DNA from: Leucaena leucocephala
Taxonomy: Eukaryota; Streptophyta; Magnoliopsida; Fabales; Fabaceae
DNA: 64,000 nucleotides
NCBI GenBank assembly: GCA_037074615.1
Contig: CM073518.1
Location: forward strand, 2,356,001 to 2,420,000
Direction: 5' to 3'
Below, piece after piece: positions 1 through 9,608 of this stretch. The notes under the pieces are model-generated. The model searched no databases and had not been told where the DNA came from. It saw only the letters and a list, made by a program, of their open reading frames with translations. Made by a program: the position numbers and the translations under genes. Within the stretch, counting starts at the first letter, position 1, and each line of letters starts with the position of its first letter.

Positions 1-10
1 TCCCACCAAA
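1..10 (-). promoter_or_regulatory. Polypurine tract of the copia element
   Basis: On the minus strand this reads TTTGGTGGGA, a G/A-rich stretch of the type used to prime plus-strand DNA synthesis directly before the 3' LTR in copia elements. It lies about 35 bases beyond the pol stop codon, the usual spacing. The LTR itself is not in the window, so the call rests on position and composition. Confidence 0.6.
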
Positions 11-44
11 TACAACTCTTCTCAAACAAACATAAGAATAAACT

Positions 45-3000
45 TCAAATGTGCAAGACATTAACCAAGTCCAAACAGTGTTCAAACTTGGCCCTTGTAA
101 CCACCTTGGTCAGCATATCTGCAGGATTCTCTGTAGTGTGAATCTTCTGGAGAAGTATCTCCTCTTCTTCGAGAATCTCCCGCACAAAGTGATAGCGAAC
201 GTCAATGTGCTTCGTCCTTGCATGAAAGACTTGATTCTTTGCTAAATGAATAGCACTCTGACTATCAGAATAAACCTCAAGTTGTTTCTGACCAACTCCC
301 AAGTCTTTAAGCAACCCATAAAGCCAAATTGCTTCCTTCACAGCCTCTGTAATCGCCATATACTCTGCCTCTGTTGTAGACAAAGCCACCGTTGACTGTA
401 ATGTAGACTTCCAACTAACTGGCGCTTTTGCTAAAGTGAACAAATAGCCAGTTGTAGAACGTCGCTTATCCAAATCACCTGCATAATCAGAATCACAAAA
501 TCCAACTATGCATTGACCAAGTGGTTCATCTCGCTCGAACGCCAATCCAACATCTACGGTATTTTGGAGGTACCGTAGAATCCATTTCACCGCTTGCCAA
601 TGACCCTCGCCTGGATCATGCATGTACCTGCTAACGACACTAACAGCCTGTGAAATATCGGGTCTCGTACACACCATTGCATACATCAAGCTTCCAACTG
701 CATTTGCATACGGGACTTTTGCCATGTATTCTCGCTCTTCATCAGTCGTTGGAGATAAACGGCTACTCAGTTTCAAATGAGGAGCAAGTGGGGTACTTAC
801 TGGTTTTGTATCTTCATGAATACCAAAACGTTGTAGTACCTTCTGCAAATACTGCTTCTGTGACAGCCAAAGTTTACCCCTCTCTCTGTACCTGCTTATC
901 TCCATGCCGAGAATCTTCTTGGCTTCCCCCAAATCCTTCATCTCGAACTCTTTACTCAACTGAGCCTTCAATCTGTCAATATCAACTTGGCTGTTTGCTG
1001 CAATTAGCATATCATCAACATATAAGAGTAAGTAGATGTAGGAACCATCTTGAAGTCTGCGCAAATACACACAATGATCGTATTTGCTTTTCTTGTACTT
1101 TTGACCCTTCATGAACTTATCAAACCGTTTGTACCACTGTCTCGGAGATTGTTTCAATCCGTACAACGATTTGGTAAGTTTACAAACCCAATCTTCTTTA
1201 CCAGCAACCTTGTATCCTTCTGGCTGAGTCATATAGATTTCCTCTTTCAAATCACCATGTAGAAACGCGGTCTTCACATCAAGTTGAGCTAGCTCCAAGT
1301 TCAACTGTGCTACTAAGGCCAACAAAATTCTAATGGAGGAATGTTTAACAACTGGAGAAAATACCTCATTATAATCAATTCCCTCCCTTTGAGCGAAGCC
1401 TTTCGCAACCAACCTTGCCTTGTAGCGAACATCTTCTTTATTAGGAAATCCTTCTTTCTTTGTGAATACCCATTTGCACCCAATTGCCTTCTTACCTTTT
1501 GGTAATTGTGCCAACTTCCACGTCTTATTCTTCTTCATAGACTGCATCTCCTCTTCCATTGCACCTGCCCAATCACCACTCTCTGAACTCAGAATGGCTT
1601 CTGGGTAAGTGGATGGAATGTCATCAACAACTGGAAGTGCATAGGCAACCATATCCATGAAACGAGCAGGCTTCTGAATATCTCGTCTCTGTCTTCTAAC
1701 TGCAATTGGTGCCGATTGCTGTTGAGGTTCTGGGGTAGGAACCTCATCCTCATATGACTCTTTTTCTGTCGTAGGTGAGTCACTAGTGGTGCTTCGTGCT
1801 GGGATCACCACCGTCTGCTCAAACTCCACCTGCTTTGGAGTACACTCCACCTGCTGCGAAGTACTATCAGCTTCTTCTGGATTTACCTTCTTCAACATGG
1901 CAGATTCATCAAAGGTAACATCCCTACTGATAATCGTCTTCTTTGCCTCCAGACACCATAAGCGGTATCCCTTCACTCCAGGGGTAAAGCCCATGAAAAG
2001 AGCCTTCTTTGCCCGTGGATCCAACTTTGATTCAATCACATGATAATATGCATTTGAACCAAAAACATGCAAAGAATCATAATCAGTAGCAGGTTTTCCA
2101 GACCATACCTCTAACGGAGTTTTGCCATCTATAGCAGATGATGGCAAACGATTGACAAGATGTTGAGCGTATGTCACAGCCTCAGCCCAAAACTTCCTGC
2201 CTAACCCAGCGTTAGACAACATACAACGAACTTTCTCCACAAGTGTCTTGTTCATACGCTCTGACACCCCATTCTGTTGCGGTGTTCTTCTAACCGTGAA
2301 GTGTCGAACTATGCCACAATCTTGGCATACCTCCAGGAACGGATCACTCTTGTATTCTCCTCCATTGTCTGTTCGGAGAACCTTGATCTTCCTCCCTGTC
2401 TGGTTTTCAACTTGAGCTTTCCACTTAAGGAAAATTCCAAGCACATCATCTTTGTTCTTCATGGTAAACACCCAAACTCTCCTGGAAAAATCATCAACAA
2501 AAGTGACAAAATAATGTCGACCCCCGATTGACGGAGTCTTAGCAGGTCCCCACACATCTGAATGCACATAATCCAGAATACCCTTGGTATTATGAATAGC
2601 AGTGCCAAATTTCACTCTTCGTTGCTTTCCCAGAACACAATGCTCACAAAATTCAAGTTTGCAAGCCTTCGAACCTTTCAACAATCCCTGCTTGGCAAGA
2701 ATTTGCAAGGATTTCTCTCCAGCATGTCCCAACCTCATATGCCACAGCTTTGTTGCCTCAACATCCTTCTTGGTGCTAGAAGTTGCCGCCGCTACTGTCC
2801 CCACCACTGTATTACCTTGGTAATAATACAGATTATTCTTCCTCACGCCTTTCAACATCACCAGTGCTCCTAAAGTTGCTTTAAGAGTTCCATCTCGCAT
2901 CGTCACAACTAGGCCTTTAGATTCTAAAGACCCCAATGAGATGAGATTCTTCTTCAACTTTGGCACGTACCTCACATCCCGCAAAATTCTAGTAGATCCA

Positions 3001-3191
3001 TCATGATTCCGCAACTTGATTGAACCTATCCAGGCTGTCTTACATGGATTATCATTACCCATATAAACAACCCCACCATCGAGTTCCTGAAAATCAAAGA
3101 ACCATTCCTGAATGGGACACATATGATAGGTACAACCTGAATCTAGTATCCACACATCTGGATGCGATGACACTGAAGGCGAGACAGTCAA
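45..3191 (-). CDS. pol: Copia pol polyprotein (protease, integrase, RT, RNase H)
   Basis: A 1048-residue open frame. Near the N terminus is an aspartic protease motif (LDSG, Asp17). It is followed by the HHCC zinc region of the GAG-pre-integrase domain (LWHMRLGH to CEHC), and the integrase core with the HSDVWGP and TDNGGEY segments. The reverse transcriptase has DVKTAFLHGDL and the catalytic YVDD at residues 724-727 (positions 1011-1022). RNase H with DSDYAGD and STTEAEYMA lies near the C terminus. Integrase before RT places it in Ty1/copia rather than gypsy. No internal stop or frameshift is seen. In most copia elements pol is fused to gag in one frame; here it starts at an ATG overlapping the gag stop by four bases, in a different frame. 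That first ATG is therefore probably not a native start. Confidence 0.95.
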   Translation of the reverse strand: MTVSPSVSSHPDVWILDSGCTYHMCPIQEWFFDFQELDGGVVYMGNDNPCKTAWIGSIKLRNHDGSTRILRDVRYVPKLKKNLISLGSLESKGLVVTMRDGTLKATLGALVMLKGVRKNNLYYYQGNTVVGTVAAATSSTKKDVEATKLWHMRLGHAGEKSLQILAKQGLLKGSKACKLEFCEHCVLGKQRRVKFGTAIHNTKGILDYVHSDVWGPAKTPSIGGRHYFVTFVDDFSRRVWVFTMKNKDDVLGIFLKWKAQVENQTGRKIKVLRTDNGGEYKSDPFLEVCQDCGIVRHFTVRRTPQQNGVSERMNKTLVEKVRCMLSNAGLGRKFWAEAVTYAQHLVNRLPSSAIDGKTPLEVWSGKPATDYDSLHVFGSNAYYHVIESKLDPRAKKALFMGFTPGVKGYRLWCLEAKKTIISRDVTFDESAMLKKVNPEEADSTSQQVECTPKQVEFEQTVVIPARSTTSDSPTTEKESYEDEVPTPEPQQQSAPIAVRRQRRDIQKPARFMDMVAYALPVVDDIPSTYPEAILSSESGDWAGAMEEEMQSMKKNKTWKLAQLPKGKKAIGCKWVFTKKEGFPNKEDVRYKARLVAKGFAQREGIDYNEVFSPVVKHSSIRILLALVAQLNLELAQLDVKTAFLHGDLKEEIYMTQPEGYKVAGKEDWVCKLTKSLYGLKQSPRQWYKRFDKFMKGQKYKKSKYDHCVYLRRLQDGSYIYLLLYVDDMLIAANSQVDIDRLKAQLSKEFEMKDLGEAKKILGMEISRYRERGKLWLSQKQYLQKVLQRFGIHEDTKPVSTPLAPHLKLSSRLSPTTDEEREYMAKVPYANAVGSLMYAMVCTRPDISQAVSVVSRYMHDPGEGHWQAVKWILRYLQNTVDVGLAFERDEPLGQCIVGFCDSDYAGDLDKRRSTTGYLFTLAKAPVSWKSTLQSTVALSTTEAEYMAITEAVKEAIWLYGLLKDLGVGQKQLEVYSDSQSAIHLAKNQVFHARTKHIDVRYHFVREILEEEEILLQKIHTTENPADMLTKVVTRAKFEHCLDLVNVLHI

Positions 3192-4081
3192 AGAGATATC
3201 TGATTCCGCATCACTTTTGCATTCTGCAACATTTGCATCTTGCGGAGTCTTCCCTTCTTCAATTTTGGACAGTCTTTCTTCCAGTGTCCTTTCTCATGAC
3301 AGAAAGCACACTCATCTTTGGCAACGGCTCGGCCTTTGGACTTAGACCTTCCTCTGCTCCCCTTTGTCTGGCTTTGCTGACGACCTCTTGCCACCAATGC
3401 TTCTTCTGATGTCGTTGATTTGGTTTTCACCTTATCCTGCTTTCTCAATTCATGACTATACAAAGCAGAACAAACATCATCTAACGACACATTCTCTTTC
3501 CCATAGAGTAACGTAGTTTCCAAATGTTCAAATTCATCGGGAAGAGATGATAACAACATCAAAGCCAGATCCTCATCTTCAAACTTCACATCCAAATTCA
3601 ATAGATCTGATACTAATTGATTAAACATAGTGATGTGTTCATTCATAGTGGTACCTGGTTGATAATCAAATCGAAATAACATTTTTTTCATTAGGAGCTT
3701 GTTCTGACCACTCTTTTTCAGAAACTTGTCCTCCAACGCCTTCCACAGCTTGTGTGCAGAAGTTTCTGTTTTGAAAGCATACTTCTGCTCTCTGGATAGG
3801 CAAGATCGAATAGTTCCGCACGCCAACCGGTTGATGGTGCTCCAGTCTTTATCCTCTACATCTTCTGGTTTCTTTTCTTCAATAGCAATATCAAGACCCT
3901 GCTGGAAAAGAGAGTCCAAAACCTCTCCTTGCCACATGCCGAAATGGCCTGTGCCGTCAAATACTTCCACCGCCAATTTCAAACTGGACACCGGAAACCT
4001 CGACCATGATGACGAGGAGCCCGACACCCCAGATGGAATATTTGATACAATGCCCTTCGCTGCTTGATCTTTATTTGCCAT
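3188..4081 (-). CDS. gag: Copia gag with CCHC zinc knuckle, frame-broken at its 3' end
   Basis: A 297-residue frame with the conserved copia Gag core (DGTGHFGMWQGEVLDSLFQ) and a nucleic-acid-binding zinc knuckle of form CX2CX4HX4C (CAFCHEKGHWKKDC, near residues 256-269). Gag forms the cytoplasmic virus-like particle. The frame stops at 3188 inside an overlap with the pol ATG. The minus-strand sequence between about 3190 and 3260 continues in the pol frame without a stop, so the two were most likely one continuous frame. A one-base loss just after the zinc knuckle, beside a short G run, would explain the break. A programmed shift is possible, but no clear slippery site with a downstream structure was recognised. 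Confidence 0.9.
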   Translation of the reverse strand: MANKDQAAKGIVSNIPSGVSGSSSSWSRFPVSSLKLAVEVFDGTGHFGMWQGEVLDSLFQQGLDIAIEEKKPEDVEDKDWSTINRLACGTIRSCLSREQKYAFKTETSAHKLWKALEDKFLKKSGQNKLLMKKMLFRFDYQPGTTMNEHITMFNQLVSDLLNLDVKFEDEDLALMLLSSLPDEFEHLETTLLYGKENVSLDDVCSALYSHELRKQDKVKTKSTTSEEALVARGRQQSQTKGSRGRSKSKGRAVAKDECAFCHEKGHWKKDCPKLKKGRLRKMQMLQNAKVMRNQISL

Positions 4082-4145
4082 TACAGACTCAATATATAGT
4101 ATTTAATATTACAACAAATTTCAGACAACCCAAAGGCGAACCTTC

Positions 4146-4158
4146 GGCTCTGATACCA
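4146..4158 (-). other. Primer-binding site complementary to initiator tRNA-Met
   Basis: The minus strand reads TGGTATCAGAGCC, the standard copia primer-binding site matching the 3' end of initiator tRNA-Met. It is two bases from the LTR end, as expected. This fixes the LTR boundary at 4161. Confidence 0.9.
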
Positions 4159-4160
4159 CT

Positions 4161-4546
4161 TGTTGAAAAAATCGGGTAAATATTCCATTAAGATAACACA
4201 AAATCGTAAAATGAACCAGTTCAGAACAAATGAACTGGACAAAATACTAACAGAAATACCCGACAAATAATATTAAATACTATACTATAACAGATAAGAA
4301 AAACAGCATAACAATAATAAATAAAGCGGAATAATAAAAGAGATAAAGAGAGCACACCCGAATCTTTGTTAACGGAGTTCGGCCAGTTTAGCCTAATCTC
4401 CGAGTATCGCTCTTCTTGTATGTGGGAGAAGAGATTACAAATTTGATATTTGACATGAGGGGAGGAGAGGTTAATTTATAACCTTCAAACCTCCCCCTCT
4501 AGAACAAAACAAACAATGTGGGACTAAAATTAGGCCAAAAACAACA
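4161..4546 (-). repeat. 5' LTR of the copia element (386 bp)
   Basis: Bounded by the inverted terminal bases TGTTG and CAACA, one end lying two bases from the primer-binding site. On the minus strand it starts TGTTGTTTTTGG, carries a TATA-like GGTTATAAATTAACC (4469-4483) as likely promoter, and ends in TTTTTTCAACA. A perfect short palindrome, CAGTTCA/TGAACTG, lies near 4216-4240. The end at 4546 is inferred from the terminal inverted repeat because the second LTR is outside the window. Confidence 0.8.
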
Positions 4547-4599
4547 AATGCCTTCTTAATTACTGTTTTCAGCCTCTGTTTTCTACACACTTGTCCAAG

Positions 4600-6034
4600 A
4601 TGACCCCGTGCTTTAGCTTGACAGAATCAAAGAACTGGTGTTATAGATCCACCTTCGGAAGGTCGGGCCTCCGATCATCCACCACTGACCTGAAAGACGG
4701 GACCGTCATGCACTGCTGGGTGCCTAAGACCCGAGTAGACTCTAAACCGAATCTGCTCCTAATCCACGGGCTTGGAGCCAATGCATTGTGGCAGTGGGGT
4801 GACATCATCCGCCATCTGACCCCCTTCTTCAATGTGTACGTGCCGGACCTTCTCTTCTTCGGTGGATCCTACACGACCCGCCCCGAGCGAAGCGACTCCT
4901 TCCAAGCTCAGTGCTTGATGCGGGTCATGGAGGCTAACTCCGTACAGAAGCTGAGTCTGGTGGGTTTTAGCTACGGTGGGTTTGTGGGATACAGCATGGC
5001 GGTTCATTATAAGGAAATGGTGGAGAGGGCGGTGCTGTGCTGCTCCGGCGTAAGCATGGAAGAAAAGGACCTAGAGGAAGGGCTTTTCCGGTGGACTTGG
5101 AAGAAGCTGCCGACATTTTGGTGCCTCAGACACCGGAAAGGCTTATAGAGCTTCTCGGCTTCACACTTTCCAGACCCTCTACGGTGGCTTGGTTGCCTTC
5201 TTGTCTCTTTACTGATTTCATTGATGTAAGGAGCTACTTCTTCCCCCCCCCCCCCCCTCCCCCCTTTTCATTTTATCAAGCCATCATAACATCTTCCATT
5301 GAGTAGTAGAGAGGAAAGTGAGAGCTACTTCGTAACATCAGTAGCATTTCACAAGTGCTGAGCACAGAACAGATAATTAGAAAAATCTATAAGATATCCT
5401 TAAAAAGACAGAAAAGAAAAGACCATTATGTGATGTGCAATGACAAAAAGTAATATACTTCTATATGTGAAAGATATAGAAATTTTTATCGGATTGGTGA
5501 AACTGAGTATAAGAGTTAGAAACGGTGGATTTGGGTAGGCAATGTGCAGGGATCATGTTGAAGAGAGGAGGGAACTGATCCGTGCTATCGCGAAGGGACG
5601 AAAACTTTCTGATCTGCCAAGGATTTCTCAGGTTCGTTCTTCCATCCCCAAATCACATTTTCAATATTGGACAGTCGTGCGTGTTATTATAGGTTTTTAT
5701 TACTCTTATTCTGAAGCAGCCTACGTTACTGGTCTGGGGAGAGCTTGATCAAGTATTCCCATTGGAATTGGCGCACAGATTGAAAAAGTCAGTGACACTC
5801 TTACCCGATTTATTTTGGTTTCCTTCTCAATTGGGAATTCTGAACGGATGATTAGGGTTTCAACACAGGCATTTGGGGGACAACGCTGAAGTAGTAATCA
5901 TAAAGAACGCAGGACACGCCCTCAATGTGGAGAAGGTCAAGGAGTTCTACAATGTCTTGAGGTCTTTCCTCGTCGATTTGAAGCCTCCTGCGGTTGCAGA
6001 CACCCCGTCTCCCCAATCTCATAACAAATCATGA
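4600..6034 (+). pseudogene. Alpha/beta-hydrolase gene with a one-base frameshift
   Basis: Four coding exons can be built: 4600-5225, 5539-5631, 5720-5787 and 5869-6034, all with GT/AG borders and consistent phases. The product resembles the plant alpha/beta-hydrolase superfamily of about 310 residues (serine hydrolases of mostly unknown substrate). All three catalytic elements are present: nucleophile motif GFSYGGF (Ser124), an acid in GELDQVFP, and His in NAGHALN. The oxyanion segment is LLIHGLGA. However, exon 1 changes frame near 5088-5091: the text up to DLEEGLF and the text from PVDLEEAADIL are in different frames. One base is missing beside a run of T and C. Without it the coding length would be about 317 residues, normal for the family. 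It may be a pseudogene or a sequence error. The copia LTR ends 53 bases before the ATG, so promoter and 5' UTR are displaced. Confidence 0.8.
5243..5264. repeat. Poly-C tract just after a splice donor
   Basis: A run of C broken by one T begins 17 bases into intron 1 of the hydrolase gene. Long C runs are rare in plant DNA and their length is often miscalled. Confidence 0.9.
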
Positions 6035-6743
6035 GTTCAGACACCAAAAGGGATCCTTGAGACGGAAATTTTCAATTTTTTTCTGCTGCTAAATTATTGT
6101 ACAGGAATTCTCGGGTTTCATTTTGGATTCTTTGTGAGGAGAGTTAAATTAATGAAATTGCAAGACACAATCTCTCTCACACACGCATTATATTTGCTTA
6201 TACTACTATTATTCTTTATACATTTAACATTCTACAAAGCGTTATGGTGCAAAATGTAAGTCATTTTATAAGAGTTTATGAAACATTAATTAATTATTTT
6301 ATTCTAAAAGTGTCTTGTATTTATTAGAGTAATTTTTTGTAAACTTCTGGTATTTTTTAAGGCTGAAAATTTTTGACCATTTTATTGATTTAATTATATT
6401 AACTTGTTGAACAAAATAAATTGGTGGAAGTTTCTCAATGACACTAAAGTACAGGAGGCCGACCGACGACAGAAGTGTGTTGTCATCATTAGCAAGGGGT
6501 AATAATATTGTTTTAGCACAGGCTAGCAGATCCGGTGTTTCTGAAAAGTAAAACCGTACATACAAGCCAACGAGTCGTTTTTTCTACAACTGAGTGAAAA
6601 CTTCAGCTCCTCTAGCTCTTTTGTGACCAAATCCATTCTTTACACGACAGCTTCCTATCCAACTATCCCACCAAATGAATTCACGTCAGCGATTACCCAT
6701 ACAGAAAATATATGATACAAATGTAGTTCAACTTACACTAGCT
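6035..6743. other. Spacer between hydrolase and 14-3-3 genes
   Basis: The two genes converge here. The stretch is AT-rich and should hold both 3' UTRs. No further gene, repeat or RNA was recognised. Confidence 0.6.
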
Positions 6744-9608
6744 TTATCTTTCCCCTGCTTGAGATTCATCAACTTTTGATGCCTCAGCTGCCAGTTAGAA
6801 ACATGGTAATTGAAATAATCAACATATTTTCTTTAAATTTAAAAAAGGATTTCAAGAATGGAAAGTAACAATATTTTTTCCCCCATTCACCGAAACTTTG
6901 TCCTAAAAGTAACAATCTTAAAATGCAATAAATCTTCTTTAATTGGTAGCAGCAAGCCGGCCCATTGGACGTTCATTTGTGATCATAATGATATGATAAA
7001 AGAAAGGGGTTGCAGGGGAGGAACATGTTTCAGCATACATGACTGCTTGCATTCAAGAATATTTCAAAGAATTTACCAAAAAAAAAACAAGAATATTTCA
7101 AAGATATGGTAAATTGTATTCATCATACTTGAATCAAACTAAATAAAATGTCCAGGATGGATTCAAAAAACTAGAGACTTTGAACATGGGAGTAAACTTT
7201 TTCTACTCCAACTACGTATTAACATCCGCAACTTTAAGAACTTCAGAATTCGTTTTATAAATTTTAGAAGCACGTATAGCATCAGAATCAAATTCAAAGG
7301 GAGATATGCCGTTATGAAATATATGACATTAAGTGCATGCATCATAACAAAATTGCCAGCAACTTCAACCCAGAAAGCAACAACATAAATCATGACCCAA
7401 GAACTGCTACATGCTGACATGACCTTAAATTATAAGAAAAGTGTTTACTAATAATGGCAACCATGAACCTCGTCCATCATACTTGTAGGATTGATATCAT
7501 AATATAAGCACTTTAATATCAGGAAAGATGAATTACATAACTCACCTCCCTCCTCAGTCAGTTCTGAGGTCCATAAGGTGAGATTGTCCCTCAAAAGCTG
7601 CATAATTAGGGCACTATCCTTGTAGGATTCTTCATTGAGATTATCAAGGTCGGCACTAGCCTCATCAAATGCTTGCTTGGCCAGATGGCAGGCCCTGCAT
7701 ATATAAACGGTACATGTAAAACAGGAAGGTGGCGATTACAAAAGCCCAAAGAAACAATCGAGTAAGAACGTAAATTTATGCCTGGCATGTGCGTAAAACC
7801 ACTCTGATACAAACACAAAATTACACAGCCTGAAATACATTAAAAATGATTAAAAACGCAATGCTGTCCCCTGAGAAAAAAGTCTATACTTGGAACAGTT
7901 GAAGAATCGGAATAAGGCAGACAAGAGAGATGGGAAGTAGAAAACAGAAAAGTTCAATGCCAGGCCAAGTCTGATTGGATGAGTTGGGGGCAGATCAGAG
8001 GCGGCAGTACTACTGGCAGCCTGCATTTAGTTATCTATTAGTTTCTAGCAAGTTTAAAAATGAGAGGAATCATGAAATCAACAAAGAAGTTCAACTAAAT
8101 TCACCTCATACGCCCTGAGTGATTCATTTGCAGCTTCTTTGCGATGATCACCTGATTTAAACTCAGCTAAATAACGGTAGTAGTCTCCTTTCCTATGTAG
8201 AGGAGAAAAAAGCTTGTGATCCCAGCAAAAACAAATACATATGAAAACTAATGTGGAAACATGCACATCAACAGGATCCTTTAAGGCAACCAACACTTCT
8301 GTAAGTTCCATGGAATCAGCACAAGAACTATCACCAAAAACTTTATACACATGGAACCATATCTACTACTAAAAACTTAAACTTGGTTCAACTGTAGAAG
8401 AATATATACCGACCTATCAATAAAAAAATACATATTCAATGAACTTGAACCTTCCAGATTCTTAACATTTGATAATGCCAAATAGTTTAAACTTTAGGCA
8501 GTGACATTATATTTTAAAAAGTATAAAGCCAAAATACATTCTTGTATTGCGAGACTTCTGAAGCTATATCTTGAATCCTACTCAAATAATAAAAAATTGT
8601 ACGTCACAAGATATCAAAACATTTAAATCTACTAAAAGAATTAGAAACTATCCAAGTCTCACATCTTATAGTAGAAAACAGTTGATTCCCCAGTTGAGGA
8701 AGATGGAAGGAGGTGCTTGTCTAGGACCGATAATATGTCATTGCAGATATTTGAGAGCTCATCTTCAACTCTCAGTCTGTAGTCCTTTATCCTCTTCACA
8801 TTCAATTCATGACCCTTGCCCTCCTCCTTTTGCTCAATGGAAGATAGTATCCGCCATGATGCCCTTCTCGCTCCAATTACATTTTTATACCCAACGGAGA
8901 TAAGGTTCCTCTCCTCCAATGTCAGTTCCACACCCAATTTAGCAACGCCCTTCATAGCTTCAACCATATCTGCAACAAGAATAACCAGGGAGATGCATAA
9001 CCAAACAAAATGGAATGAAGCAATTTTAAAAATTAAAAAAAGATTAATGTAAATGTTTAGGAGAAACTACTGTTTATTAAATTATCCGATTCAAATTTTC
9101 AAAATCTGGCAAATTTTAGGATGACACTTGCCTAGCAGTCAAATTTAAGCATATAAATGAACTTTGGTTCCAGCATATGGGCAAAGTACAATATACATAA
9201 ATGGATTCATTAAGGTCCAAAAAAAATAAATATGGAGGCAGGCTACTAGCAACCAGAAAGGAAATTGCAATATAGAACAACTTTTTAACCCGGAGGCCTA
9301 AAAAAAAAGTTATGGAAACACCTCAACCGCGTATATCGTACCACAGGCCACAAGTCACTAATCCTTCAGTTTAAATAAACCCAATGAGCAAAGATGGCAA
9401 GACGCAGCTATTAATCCAGCATTTCAGGAAGCAACGAAGTACCGAAGACCTTACATGATCGGGAATTGAGTAAAAGAAGCAGATACCGATTAGAAAAACT
9501 GTCAAACCTCTGTGAACCTACAAAGAAAGAAAGAGAGCATACCGGCATATCTCTCCGCTTGTTCAGCGAGTCTCGCCAAGTATAACTGCCATTCCTCTCA
9601 TTCTCCAT
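6744..9608 (-). pseudogene. 14-3-3 protein gene, epsilon-like structure, with two lesions
   Basis: 14-3-3 proteins are dimeric adaptors binding phosphoserine clients in cytosol and nucleus. Six coding exons are visible: 9543-9608, about 8661-8969, 8105-8192, about 7937-8020, 7546-7694 and 6744-6787. Together they carry the family signatures RNLISVGYKNVIGARRASWR, STGESTVFYYKMKGDYYRYL, LPPTHPIRLGLALNFSVFY and SYKDSALIMQLLRDNLTLWT, with a short acidic tail exon. This many introns fits the epsilon group. Two breaks are seen. In exon 1 the start ATG (9606-9608) opens MENER, but the following ARLAEQAERY segment is in another frame, one base short beside a G run. Exon 4 stops matching after VFY at 7937: the family's next eight or nine residues and the splice donor are absent, although exon 5 starts in the expected phase. 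Either a decayed copy or a faulty stretch of assembly. Confidence 0.8.

Larger units (their letters stand above)
1..4546 (-). mobile_element. Ty1/copia LTR retrotransposon, 3' LTR lost at window edge
   Basis: A copia-type element read on the minus strand. From its 5' end (high coordinate) it has an LTR (4161-4546), a primer-binding site next to it, a gag frame, a pol frame in the copia order protease-integrase-RT-RNase H, and a purine-rich tract (TTTGGTGGGA on the minus strand) at the very first bases of the window. That tract normally abuts the 3' LTR, so the missing LTR should start just outside position 1. Pol is open over its full length, suggesting a fairly young insertion. The gag-pol join is out of frame (see the gag entry). 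The likely 5-bp target duplication on the visible side is 4547-4551 (AATGC); its partner is outside the window. The element lies head to head with the hydrolase gene at 4600. Confidence 0.95.
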
